From: Rhodospirillaceae bacterium | GTDB taxonomy: Bacteria; Pseudomonadota; Alphaproteobacteria; MPNO01; UBA2964 | Assembly: GCA_002712335.1 (NCBI GenBank) | Contig: PATI01000078.1 | Coordinates: 1 to 16,317, forward strand | DNA length: 16,317 nucleotides | Direction of reading: 5' to 3' | Shown here: piece by piece, positions 1 through 7,920 of the stretch | Position numbering within the stretch: the first letter of the stretch is position 1 | How the letters are laid out: each line of letters begins with the position of its first letter | Program-made: the position numbers and the translations under genes | Notes under the pieces: generated by a model | What the model was told of the DNA's origin: nothing | The model's input: the letters and a program-made list of their open reading frames with translations, nothing else | Database searches by the model: none

Positions 1-100
1 CGATATAACTTGGCACTGGGTAAAAGGACATGCAGGTAATGTAGATAATGAAAGAGCAGATGAATTAGCCCGCCAGGGTATTCGAGAAGTCCATGAATAG
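1..100 (+). CDS. rnhA: Ribonuclease HI, C-terminal end (partial)
   Basis: The frame beginning at base 2 encodes the last 32 residues of RNase HI, which cuts the RNA strand of RNA-DNA hybrids in the cytoplasm. The segment [20 protein letters not shown] matches the family's C-terminal signature. Its GHAG histidine is the mobile catalytic His, and the aspartate of RADELA is the last of the four acidic metal ligands. The N-terminal three quarters, with the other DEDD residues, lie outside the window. The TAG stop lies inside the start region of the next gene (8-bp overlap), so the two are probably co-transcribed. In many alphaproteobacteria rnhA follows ispH and thrB, so those genes may lie just upstream; this is inference. 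The family call is secure despite the short length. Confidence 0.93.
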   Translation, partial: DITWHWVKGHAGNVDNERADELARQGIREVHE

Positions 101-566
101 CGACCCCAACACTAGGTCGCCTGACATAATCACTTTTCCTAGCATCATCTTTGCAGTGTTTTGGATTATTGGGCTGATAACAGATAGAGCTCTTTCCGAT
201 ATACTTAACATTAGCGGTTACCCTATGAAGTTTGGTTTGAGCTTTATTTTTCTGGGAATTCTTCTTCTCGTTTGGTCTTGTCTTACCTTCGCAACCGCGA
301 AAACTTCCATAGATATTAGGAAATCGACAAAGCAATTGGTTACTATTGGGCCCTATAAATACTCTCGTAATCCAATGTATTTAGCATACGTTTTAATGTA
401 TCTAGGCATTTCAATTTTTTTTGGCCACATGGCCACTTTGCTTTTATTAATACCCTGCCTGTTTGTCCTTCACTATTTTGCTATAGAAAAAGAAGAAAAT
501 TACCTGAAGGCTAGGTTTGGCGAACAATATCTCACTTATCGTTCAAGGGTGAGACGGTGGTTTTAA
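93..566 (+). CDS. Membrane isoprenylcysteine/phospholipid methyltransferase-like protein (ICMT/PEMT family)
   Basis: A 157-residue membrane protein with hydrophobic segments near residues 14-30, 47-68 and 98-128. It carries the SAM-dependent membrane methyltransferase signature: [11 protein letters not shown] (86-96), then a charged tail with IEKEENYL (131-138) and [15 protein letters not shown] (142-156). In this family the RNPMY block and the E-E pair form the SAM pocket and active site. Bacterial members of this size methylate isoprenoid-like, lipid or unknown acceptors, and the substrate cannot be told from sequence. The ATG overlaps the rnhA stop by 8 bp, with GAGAAG upstream as a weak ribosome binding site, suggesting translational coupling. 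It ends 17 bp before the convergent dsbD-like gene. Family call is confident, function is not. Confidence 0.85.
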   Translation: MNSDPNTRSPDIITFPSIIFAVFWIIGLITDRALSDILNISGYPMKFGLSFIFLGILLLVWSCLTFATAKTSIDIRKSTKQLVTIGPYKYSRNPMYLAYVLMYLGISIFFGHMATLLLLIPCLFVLHYFAIEKEENYLKARFGEQYLTYRSRVRRWF

Positions 567-583
567 TACTAAGCTTGATACCC

Positions 584-2710
584 TCAGTGTTTTTTAGCTT
601 TTTTTAAAGCTGATAAAACCGTATTTTTAGTTAATAGTTCCGGTAAAATAATGCCTTGAGGAACTTTTGGACCAAAAACAATATTAAAGGGTATGCCATA
701 CCGCAGAAATCTCTTTAAAAATGCAGTTATTAATGGATCACTATTTGTCCAGTCGGCTCTCATGGCAATAACTTTGTTGCGATTTACATAATTACGAATG
801 ATTTCCGAGTCTAAAACCAAAACTTTGTTAACTTTACAAGTCAAACACCAGTCAGCAGTTATATCAATCAAAACAATTTTACCTTCAGCCACTTTAGGTA
901 AAATATTATCTGGATTAAATTTTTTCCAAAATTTTTCTACTACAGATTGAGGCTTTTTCCTATTCCCATCAATTTCCAATGGGTTAATAACGACAAGAAA
1001 CGCGGCGACACTTATAATACCGACGATCATTTTTCCGGTTATATTTGATCTGCGCTTCTGAAGTATTAATAAACCGATAATAATAAATAAAAGTATTGAT
1101 TTAAATAGAGCAGCTTGGAAACCCGTTTGAATATTGAGGATGTAAATCAACCAGACAACGGTAGCAATCAAAGCTAACCCTAATACCTTTCTCAATATGA
1201 TCATCCATTGACCAGGCTTAGGAAAATAGTGCGCAAGTTTAGGGAAAATTGCGATGATCAAATAGGGTATAGAAAAACCTATGCCTAAAAAAACAAAAAT
1301 TACATAAATTTCTAGCGGCCCTCTCGCAAGAGCAAAACCAACCGCCGTTCCTAAAAATGGTGCTGAACAAGGTGTAGCGAGGATGGTAGCGAATACACCG
1401 GTTATAAAGTTTTCTACCATACTCTGCCTCTGCTTGGCCGGCCCTAGGCGACTAAATAGAAAGGAAGGCAGTTTGATTTCAAAAATGCCCCACAGATTAG
1501 CTGCAAATAGGGTCATAACCACCGCCATGGCACCTAAGAAAATAGGCTCTTGGAATTGAATGCCCCAACCCACTGTCTGACCAAAAGCTCTTAGTATAAC
1601 TAATGTTGAGGCCAGCAAGAGAAAAGAGCATAGAATGCCAGAAGCTGAAGCCAAAAATCCTTTTCTTATATAATTTAACTCATTGCTGTTATACTTAATA
1701 ACCGAAAGCATTTTTAAAGAAATTACAGGTAAAACGCATGGCATCAAATTTAGAATAATACCTCCGAGCAACGCCAACGCTGCCATATTAAAAATAGTCC
1801 AATAAAAAGTATTTGTTGGTTTGCTAACAATTCTACTTCCATTGATCGGTATTTTTTGCTCTATCGGACCGTTGATATCGCCAATAAATGTCAGCGTGAC
1901 TTGTTTTCCATTTAGATTATTAAATTTTTTATTTTCTTTCCCATTGAACGGCGAAATTATACGTACGTGGAATATCGCTTTACCGCTTGGCTCTCTCTCT
2001 ATTAGCTTAGGCCTTCCAAATTGAACTCTTGGGGGACCCTCAACAATAAGACTGGGTAAACCTAAAATTTTTGTTTCCACACGCAAACTTTGGTTCCCTG
2101 GCGGACCAAATAATAAAACTGAGGTATCTGAAGCGTTTCTTGCGCTTGGGCTCTTCGGTACACGCTCTTGGAACTTGTTGATGAGGCTCTCTTCTTTGGA
2201 GGAGTTCGCCGGACCAGGAAGCAAATTCAGTCTCAAATTAGCTACGTAAGGAATACATATTTTATTACAAGTTAGATAATTAACCTTTGCCTTTATTAGT
2301 ATACTCCGTTTAGCATCTGAAGATTTTAAATCTAACGGAAAAACAACTTCATTTTTATATCCCAGCGTTTCCATGCCGAGCACTCTAAATCGAGTTGGAG
2401 CGGGCCAATTCATTTTCACTTCTTTAAGATTTTGTGAACCACTCCAATCAATTCGGGGTGGATAACCAGCGTCGCCTGGAGACCTCCAATAGATCTTCCA
2501 GCCGGGTTTCATTTTAAAATGAAGGCCAAGCCTCAGGTCTTGTGAATTCGCTACCGAGTTAGTGTTAGAAAGTAGGCGAACTGCCCCTTGTTTTGTAGAC
2601 CACCAAGGACTAGCAGCAGCATTTAACGCTTCTGCTAGATACAGCGACCCAATAAACACTATAAAAACAGTGAGAAAATGAGGCGATAAAATCTTTTTAT
2701 TTTTTATCAA
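584..2710 (-). CDS. Protein-disulfide reductase, ScsB/DsbD type
   Basis: A 708-residue inner-membrane thiol-disulfide exchanger that would carry electrons from cytoplasmic thioredoxin to periplasmic partners. Residues 1-33 form a signal peptide (KNKK, hydrophobic core, AAA). Residues 35-295 are a periplasmic domain with a CNKIC cysteine pair (C148, C152). Residues 304-576 are the polytopic DsbD core with the paired cysteines in LMPCVLP (C325) and ATPCSAP (C448). Residues 590-700 are a thioredoxin-like domain with WCLTC (C622, C625). All three redox pairs are present. The start is TTG: a TAA lies in frame only four codons upstream, and the signal peptide follows directly. The long N-domain and the CxxxC spacing fit ScsB-like proteins better than classical DsbD, whose N-domain pair is spaced differently. 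Partners are not encoded nearby. A candidate promoter lies upstream (2737-2764). Confidence 0.88.
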   Translation of the reverse strand: MIKNKKILSPHFLTVFIVFIGSLYLAEALNAAASPWWSTKQGAVRLLSNTNSVANSQDLRLGLHFKMKPGWKIYWRSPGDAGYPPRIDWSGSQNLKEVKMNWPAPTRFRVLGMETLGYKNEVVFPLDLKSSDAKRSILIKAKVNYLTCNKICIPYVANLRLNLLPGPANSSKEESLINKFQERVPKSPSARNASDTSVLLFGPPGNQSLRVETKILGLPSLIVEGPPRVQFGRPKLIEREPSGKAIFHVRIISPFNGKENKKFNNLNGKQVTLTFIGDINGPIEQKIPINGSRIVSKPTNTFYWTIFNMAALALLGGIILNLMPCVLPVISLKMLSVIKYNSNELNYIRKGFLASASGILCSFLLLASTLVILRAFGQTVGWGIQFQEPIFLGAMAVVMTLFAANLWGIFEIKLPSFLFSRLGPAKQRQSMVENFITGVFATILATPCSAPFLGTAVGFALARGPLEIYVIFVFLGIGFSIPYLIIAIFPKLAHYFPKPGQWMIILRKVLGLALIATVVWLIYILNIQTGFQAALFKSILLFIIIGLLILQKRRSNITGKMIVGIISVAAFLVVINPLEIDGNRKKPQSVVEKFWKKFNPDNILPKVAEGKIVLIDITADWCLTCKVNKVLVLDSEIIRNYVNRNKVIAMRADWTNSDPLITAFLKRFLRYGIPFNIVFGPKVPQGIILPELLTKNTVLSALKKAKKH

Positions 2711-2834
2711 GGCAAATTCTTAAATATTTTATAAATATAATATTACATAGTTATTTTTCTACAAGATATGTATAAAATGTGATGTCCTTAATAAAAATCA
2801 CAATACTGTCTGACTAGACCATGGAATTGTAACA
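2711..2834. promoter_or_regulatory. Divergent promoter region between the ScsB-like gene and yqgE
   Basis: This 124-bp, very AT-rich spacer separates two divergent genes, so both promoters should lie here. On the minus strand TTGTAG (2764-2759) and TATTAT (2742-2737), 16 bp apart, make a plausible sigma-70 pair for the ScsB-like gene. On the plus strand TATAAA (2771-2776) could be a -10 box for yqgE, but I see no good -35 partner. A GGA lies nine bases before the yqgE ATG as a weak ribosome binding site. Assignments are by eye only. Confidence 0.35.
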
Positions 2835-3416
2835 ATGGAAAATCCAGATCTCATTAATAATTCTGAATATTTGACGGGTAATCTTTTGCTAGCCATGCCG
2901 CAGATGCGTGATGAACGGTTTATGCGTTCAGTCATTTATATTTGTGCGCATACTTCAGACGGTGCAATGGGCCTAGTAATTAACAAGATTGTTGATAGTG
3001 TCAGCTTTCCCGAATTACTAGATCAATTGAATATAAGTACTGATTCTGCTGATCAAAAAATAAGCGTTCATTTTGGAGGGCCTGTAGAAACTGGACGCGG
3101 GTTTGTTCTCCACTCCGCTGATTATATCAAGGATGCAACATTAGTAATAAATGACGAAGTTGCATTAACTGCTACCATCGACATTCTAAAATCTATTGCT
3201 GATGGCAAGGGACCGGAAAGAAGTATCCTAACTTTAGGATATGCTGGTTGGGCACCAGGCCAACTTGACCAAGAAATACAAGCGAATGGTTGGCTTAGCC
3301 TTCCGGCAGACAACACTTTGGTATTTGACAACAAACCCGAAAATATTTGGGAAAATGCTATGAAAAAAATAGGAATAGATTTCAATATGTTATCTGGACA
3401 GTCTGGCCACGCTTAA
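2835..3416 (+). CDS. yqgE: YqgE/AlgH family protein (UPF0301)
   Basis: A 193-residue cytoplasmic protein of the YqgE/AlgH family, at the usual family length (about 185-200). The conserved blocks appear in order: [21 protein letters not shown] (13-33), GAMGLVIN (43-50), [16 protein letters not shown] (79-94) and [14 protein letters not shown] (134-147). The molecular function of the family is not established; AlgH was named from alginate regulation in Pseudomonas, but no biochemical activity is agreed. It has no signal peptide or membrane segment. The ATG is preceded by GGA at nine bases. It is divergent from the ScsB-like gene and convergent with thrC across 91 bp in which I see no clear terminator hairpin. 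The family call is firm. Confidence 0.95.
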   Translation: MENPDLINNSEYLTGNLLLAMPQMRDERFMRSVIYICAHTSDGAMGLVINKIVDSVSFPELLDQLNISTDSADQKISVHFGGPVETGRGFVLHSADYIKDATLVINDEVALTATIDILKSIADGKGPERSILTLGYAGWAPGQLDQEIQANGWLSLPADNTLVFDNKPENIWENAMKKIGIDFNMLSGQSGHA

Positions 3417-3507
3417 AATAATCTTGTTGAACAGATACTATTTCAATAACTAGCTACAAACCTTTAACTAACAAAATTCTGTCAAAAGTTTTCTTATTCT
3501 TCGGGCA

Positions 3508-4923
3508 TTATTTGAAAGCAGTTTTACGGATATAAGACTTAACGACTTCGATATTATTTGGCAAAACTTCAAAAAATTCGGGATGATTAAGCAAATCAGA
3601 TAGATGGTCAGGTAGCTGTGGTTTAATTTTAATTGCGTTCTTAACAGCATCAGGAAACTTTGCCGGATGCGCAGTGGATAATGCAACAATCGGAACGTTT
3701 TCTTTATAGCAGTTTATCGCAGCATGAACTCCTGTAGCTGTGTGCGGGTCCACAATAAGACCGGTAGCTTCGTAGGTTTCTAATATTTGATTTTTGATTC
3801 CTTCATCATTTAGGCTGCAAGAATCAAATATTTTCTTCGCCTTCTCCAGTACACCAGAGTTAACGGCCATTTTCCCACTTTTTTTAAATTTATCCATCTT
3901 TTGTTTCACCATTTGCCCATCACCTTCATAAAGATCGAACAATAATCTTTCAAAGTTACTAGACACTTGAATATCCATGGCAGGACTCAGCGTGGGTATT
4001 ACCTCTTTTATTTTCATTTCACCATTTTCCATGAATCGAGATAAAATATCGTTGGTATTTGTTGCGATAATTAATTTTTCTATTGGTAGTCCCATTTTAG
4101 TCGCAACATAACCGGCAAAAATATCACCGAAATTTCCGGTTGGTACCGAATATGCAATACCTCTTCCCGGAGCCCCTAGTTTTAAAGAAGAAAAGAAATA
4201 ATAAACCACCTGAACCATAATTCGGGCCCAATTAATTGAATTTACAGCAGACAGGTTTTGTTCAGCGCGAAAGGTAGGGTCATTAAACATTTGTTTAACA
4301 AGTTCCTGACAATCATCAAAGGTACCTTCTACCGCAATGTTATGCACGTTATCCTCTTTGACGGTTGTCATTTGACGACGTTGAATATCTGAAACGCGAC
4401 CTTTCGGATGTAAAATAAATACTTCTATAGCCTCACGTCTAAGGCATGCCTCTATTGCGGCAGATCCTGTATCACCAGACGTAGCAGCAACGATTGTTAT
4501 TCGTTGTCTCCGCTTTAATAATATGTAGTCAAACAACCTAGCTAACACTTGAAGGGCAAAGTCTTTGAATGCCAGGGTTGGTCCATGAAATAATTCTAAT
4601 ATAAATATGTTTTCATCCAATTTTTTAATTGGAGCAATTTCAGGGTGGGCAAAATTTTTATATGAATTATTAATAAGGCTTTTAAGTGCGTCAGGGTTAA
4701 TAGCACCATCAACAAATGGTTTTAGAACTTGGTAAGCCAGATCTACATAATTTGACCCACGCATCGCTTCTATTTGCCTACTAGAAAAATAGGGATATTC
4801 CTCGGGGACGTAAAGTCCTCCATCTACGGCAAGACCAGCCAGAACAACATCCTCAAATTCGAGTACAGGTGCAGAGCCACGAGTGCTTACATAGCGCAAT
4901 TTTTTCTCCTCTCTAAAACTCAT
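3508..4923 (-). CDS. thrC: Threonine synthase
   Basis: A 471-residue PLP enzyme that converts O-phosphohomoserine to L-threonine plus phosphate, the last step of threonine synthesis. The N-terminal YVSTRG (11-16) and GLAVDGGLYVP (30-40) are typical of full-length bacterial/yeast-type ThrC. HGPTLAFKDF (113-122) holds the Schiff-base lysine K120. SGDTGSAAI (149-157) and SVPTGNFGD (259-267) line the PLP phosphate and substrate site. DPHTATGVHAA and STAHPAKFP complete the C-terminal signature. The length is normal and the ATG lies where the family begins. It is monocistronic here, facing yqgE downstream and diverging from the phosphoribosyltransferase-like gene. In many alphaproteobacteria thrC lies near SURF1 and the cox genes, and here about 2.3 kb containing two other genes separates them. 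No threonine leader peptide is visible upstream. Confidence 0.97.
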   Translation of the reverse strand: MSFREEKKLRYVSTRGSAPVLEFEDVVLAGLAVDGGLYVPEEYPYFSSRQIEAMRGSNYVDLAYQVLKPFVDGAINPDALKSLINNSYKNFAHPEIAPIKKLDENIFILELFHGPTLAFKDFALQVLARLFDYILLKRRQRITIVAATSGDTGSAAIEACLRREAIEVFILHPKGRVSDIQRRQMTTVKEDNVHNIAVEGTFDDCQELVKQMFNDPTFRAEQNLSAVNSINWARIMVQVVYYFFSSLKLGAPGRGIAYSVPTGNFGDIFAGYVATKMGLPIEKLIIATNTNDILSRFMENGEMKIKEVIPTLSPAMDIQVSSNFERLLFDLYEGDGQMVKQKMDKFKKSGKMAVNSGVLEKAKKIFDSCSLNDEGIKNQILETYEATGLIVDPHTATGVHAAINCYKENVPIVALSTAHPAKFPDAVKNAIKIKPQLPDHLSDLLNHPEFFEVLPNNIEVVKSYIRKTAFK

Positions 4924-5138
4924 TTAGCACCAAAATACTATAGACTAGGAAGACTTTTGGCCAACTAACTAAGGAACAATCGATGGTGCATAAAAAAAAC
5001 TACTTTCCTAGCTTTTAACTTATAGATTCTCAGAAATGACTAATATAAAAAAACCGATATCTTTATGATCCTACCCTAATTCATTATATATGTGCTTGAA
5101 TGGAATAGATTATTCGCTTTATGTGAAAGAGAAAATTC
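4924..5138. promoter_or_regulatory. Divergent intergenic region, thrC / phosphoribosyltransferase-like gene
   Basis: This 215-bp AT-rich spacer must hold both divergent promoters. On the plus strand TTGAAT (5096-5101), a 17-bp spacer and TTATGT (5119-5124) form a fair sigma-70 candidate that would leave only a very short leader before the ATG at 5139. I could not pick out a convincing thrC promoter. There is no leader peptide, hairpin attenuator or recognisable riboswitch. Confidence 0.28.
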
Positions 5139-6320
5139 ATGACAACCAATGGAAATATAAATAGCAGTACTGAGCATCCAAATAAAGAAGGCGAAGCTGC
5201 TTGGCCAATTGAAGAATTACAAATTCAATCGTGGACCGATAAATATTTTGCACATACCAAAAAGACTGTTGCGGAATTTGGTGACTCAATTGTGACTTAT
5301 GCTCTTTTCATGCGCCGGCCAGTAATATCGGCGCCAAGACTTGCGTTGAATTGGCTAACTTCAGTTTCCAAGGAACGCCTCACCAATTTTGAAATTGATC
5401 TCAAATACCAAGAGGGTGATTGGGTTGGCGCGGGCGAACCTATCGCTTACATCACTGGTCAATTATCTGCACTAGTGGATCTTGAAACTTTATTATTACA
5501 GAAACTCGGTCCCGCTTGTGTAGCCGCTTACAATGCTTATTCAATGTGTTCAGACCTACCAAATGTTGCATTTCTAGCAATGGATGCCCGCCACTGTGCA
5601 GGTACAAATATGGCGGAAATGATGGCCTATGCAGCGTCTGTAGGTTCTTCTAAAGCACAAAAACAAAATGGCGCATTAGGATTTATAGGTAATGCTACAG
5701 ATGCCACCGCCCATTATTTTGGCCAAGAGAAAGGAAAGGGTACAATGCCTCATGCCTTCATTGGCTATGCGGGTAGCACGCTTCGAGCTGCTGAAATGTT
5801 TCAACAGACATTCCCCGATTTACCAATGACTGTTCTTGTTGATTATTTTGGAAACGAAATTTCTGATAGCTTGCAAGTTTGTGAGAAATTCCCAGAACTT
5901 GTAGAGCAAGGTTTATTATCGTTTAGGCTTGATACTCCGGGAAGCCGTTATATTGAGAAATTAGATCCCGCAGCTTCTTATGCAGTTTTGGATCGGCACG
6001 TTCCAGAAGTTGTGCGTGGTTACAGGTCCGAAACGCAACTTTCTTATCTAGTAGGACCAGGTGTATCCGCTGCAGCTGTTTGGCGGCTTAGAGAAGCATT
6101 AGATAGTAAGGGATACCAAAGAGCAAAAATAGTAGCCTCAAGCGGCTTTGGGCCAGATAAATGCCATTTGTTCTCTGAAGCTAAAGCCCCCGTTGATGTT
6201 ATTGGAACTGGCAGTTATCTGCCGACAACTTGGAGTGAAACCTATGCCACTGCAGATATAATTGAGTATGATGGTAAGCCTCGCGTCAAGTTGGGACGAG
6301 AGTTTCTGCTTCGTCGTTAG
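5139..6320 (+). CDS. Nicotinate phosphoribosyltransferase-like protein (type II PRTase, PncB-like)
   Basis: A 393-residue cytoplasmic enzyme of the nicotinate/quinolinate phosphoribosyltransferase fold. The expected reaction is nicotinate plus PRPP to nicotinate mononucleotide, in NAD salvage. The N-terminal half has EGDWVGAGEPIAYITG (92-107) and DLETLLLQKLG (114-124), which resemble the swapped N-domain of type II PRTases. The barrel carries GTMPHAFIGYAG (201-212), VDYFGNEISDSL (234-245), SFRLDTPGSR (261-270), VASSGF (332-337) and GTGSYLP (357-363). These correspond to the family's GT-x-H, RxD and glycine-rich phosphate-binding elements. The protein is shorter than classical PncB (about 400-435) and lacks its usual N-terminus, so another substrate such as nicotinamide is possible. 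The ATG has a purine-rich GAAAGAGAAAA upstream. It is convergent with the EamA gene, sharing 4 bp. Confidence 0.8.
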   Translation: MTTNGNINSSTEHPNKEGEAAWPIEELQIQSWTDKYFAHTKKTVAEFGDSIVTYALFMRRPVISAPRLALNWLTSVSKERLTNFEIDLKYQEGDWVGAGEPIAYITGQLSALVDLETLLLQKLGPACVAAYNAYSMCSDLPNVAFLAMDARHCAGTNMAEMMAYAASVGSSKAQKQNGALGFIGNATDATAHYFGQEKGKGTMPHAFIGYAGSTLRAAEMFQQTFPDLPMTVLVDYFGNEISDSLQVCEKFPELVEQGLLSFRLDTPGSRYIEKLDPAASYAVLDRHVPEVVRGYRSETQLSYLVGPGVSAAAVWRLREALDSKGYQRAKIVASSGFGPDKCHLFSEAKAPVDVIGTGSYLPTTWSETYATADIIEYDGKPRVKLGREFLLRR

Positions 6321-7198
6321 ATTTTTTTCCGGCTTTCAGCCTCTTTATGCAAAACATAATAGGAGCTTGCAAAAATCATCCCTGCTCCAAGCCAAGTCCA
6401 TGGTGACGGTAATTCACTAAAAAATATAAAAGCAAATAATACACTGGCGGGCAAACGTACAAAATTAAATGGCTGTACAATACGTGCATCAGCCGCCCGC
6501 ACGGAGTAAGCATGGAATAAGCCTGCTAAAAGCTGCAAAGTCCCGAGGGCGAGGATCATAGGAAGATCTGAAAACAAAGGCATTTTCCAGAAATATAATG
6601 CCGGTCCGAGGGATAATGGTAGGGCCAATAGTTGGCCATAAAATGTAATTTGGGCAGGAGAATCGGTTTTTGATAATGCTTTAATACAAATATTTGTCCC
6701 TGCATATGTCACCGCGGTTACTAATACAGCAATTGCAGCTATACTTATGGCTATTACGCCAGGACGTAATATAACCAAAGCACCGATAAAAGCGATTCCG
6801 CATGCTACCCAAGCCTCAATGCCAGCTTTTTCATTTAAAAGAAAAACAGCCATAACAATTGTGATGATGGGTACTAAAAACAATAACGCATAGACCTCTC
6901 CAATTGGCATTCGTGCTAAAGCAAAAAACACACAGACCATACCAGTATAGCTAAGAGCTGTTCGCAAAACATAAAGTGGAAACCTAGTTGTAGAGAGTTT
7001 ACCTCTCTTTGCGGTTTTTAACATCCAAGGGGACAAAAGGAGCAAACCAATCGCGCTTCTAAAAAATACTAGTTGAAAAGTGTTGTAGGTTTGAGAAAGT
7101 TCTCTAATGCAGGAGGCTGAAATAGCAATCATAATTGAAGCAGCACACATCCAAAGTGCGCCCTTTACCGCGTTCCGATTATCTAAAACCTCTCTCAC
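6317..7198 (-). CDS. EamA/DMT family transporter
   Basis: An inner-membrane carrier of the drug/metabolite transporter superfamily with about ten hydrophobic segments in two EamA repeats. FFRSAIGLLLLSPW in helix 2, LARMPIGEVYALLFLVPI around helices 3-4 and the first-repeat end LNEKAG...GALVILRPG are typical. The substrate cannot be inferred. I place the start at the GTG at 7198 (293 residues), not at the in-frame ATG at 7270. The GTG overlaps the SURF1 TAG by one base (TAGTG), has AAAGG eight bases upstream, and begins the protein about ten residues before helix 1. The ATG at 7270 has no ribosome binding site and would add 24 non-membrane residues inside SURF1. The gene is thus translationally coupled to SURF1 at the tail of the cox block. 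Its TAA overlaps the stop of the convergent phosphoribosyltransferase-like gene. Confidence 0.88.
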   Translation of the reverse strand: MREVLDNRNAVKGALWMCAASIMIAISASCIRELSQTYNTFQLVFFRSAIGLLLLSPWMLKTAKRGKLSTTRFPLYVLRTALSYTGMVCVFFALARMPIGEVYALLFLVPIITIVMAVFLLNEKAGIEAWVACGIAFIGALVILRPGVIAISIAAIAVLVTAVTYAGTNICIKALSKTDSPAQITFYGQLLALPLSLGPALYFWKMPLFSDLPMILALGTLQLLAGLFHAYSVRAADARIVQPFNFVRLPASVLFAFIFFSELPSPWTWLGAGMIFASSYYVLHKEAESRKKI

Positions 7199-7920
7199 TA
7201 ATGATACCTTTGCCTCCAATAAACTATCGAAAGAATTAAAAGCCCGAATGCCAAACCAAACCAAGTCCATGCATATTGAAGATGGTTATTAATCGGCATT
7301 TTCGTCCCCACACCTCCGATAGGAAACTTATTACTTTTTTTTCTCTTATTAATTGAAATCCAATAAGACGGAACATTCTTAAGGTTAAGTTTATTTGCGA
7401 TTGCAGCAGTATCAACCCGGAACCACTGATTTTTTTCTGGTATATTTAATGGATCAAAATAATTCTTTTTACGCGGCCAATTAATAACGCCCACCACTGC
7501 GCTTTCTTTGTTTCCTTTTTCAATCTTCGATTCAAGGTTATTTCGGAAGGAAAGTGGTACCCATCCTCGATTGATTAAGATTATATCTCCTGCCTCCAGT
7601 TGAAAGGGTGTCACAACATGCCAACCGGCATTTCCTCGATAAGGTTTTGGTCCAACGAATATTTGTAATCTATGCAAATATTTACCAATCACCTGAACGC
7701 GTCTAAATTTTTTTGGTTTGACAGATGGCAAATCTGCAAGAGTTATTGGTATCCGTTTTAATTCTGCTTGGTACTTTGAGATTAGACCTTCTTTCCATTC
7801 AAGACGATTTGCTTGCCAAGTCCCTAAGATTATAAGAATTATAAATACAGAAATCGTAGCTATTACTAGACTTTTGCTTATTTTTTTCTGCTCTTCAACA
7901 GCCTCAGGTTCAGATATCAT
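7198..7920 (-). CDS. SURF1 family cytochrome c oxidase assembly protein
   Basis: A 240-residue inner-membrane assembly factor; SURF1 proteins bind heme a and help its insertion into CoxA. The topology is classical: a cytoplasmic N-terminus, TM1 at about 17-33 ending in LGTWQANRLEWK (32-43), a periplasmic domain, and TM2 near 214-234. Diagnostic motifs are GWHVVTPFQL, ILINRGWVP and, before TM2, NNHLQYAWTWFGLA (211-224), with the conserved histidine H213. The length is usual for bacterial SURF1. It lies downstream of coxC in the same direction but 357 bp away, so it may have its own promoter or depend on read-through. It is followed immediately by the EamA gene with a one-base overlap. The ATG at 7920 has GGAA close upstream. 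Confidence 0.95.
   Translation of the reverse strand: MISEPEAVEEQKKISKSLVIATISVFIILIILGTWQANRLEWKEGLISKYQAELKRIPITLADLPSVKPKKFRRVQVIGKYLHRLQIFVGPKPYRGNAGWHVVTPFQLEAGDIILINRGWVPLSFRNNLESKIEKGNKESAVVGVINWPRKKNYFDPLNIPEKNQWFRVDTAAIANKLNLKNVPSYWISINKRKKSNKFPIGGVGTKMPINNHLQYAWTWFGLAFGLLILSIVYWRQRYH

Noticed and set aside
596..611. AGCTTT...AAAGCT hairpin as a terminator for the methyltransferase gene
   Set aside because: It lies within the lysine-rich 3' end of the ScsB-like coding region, the loop itself is the T-run, and no T-run follows the stem.
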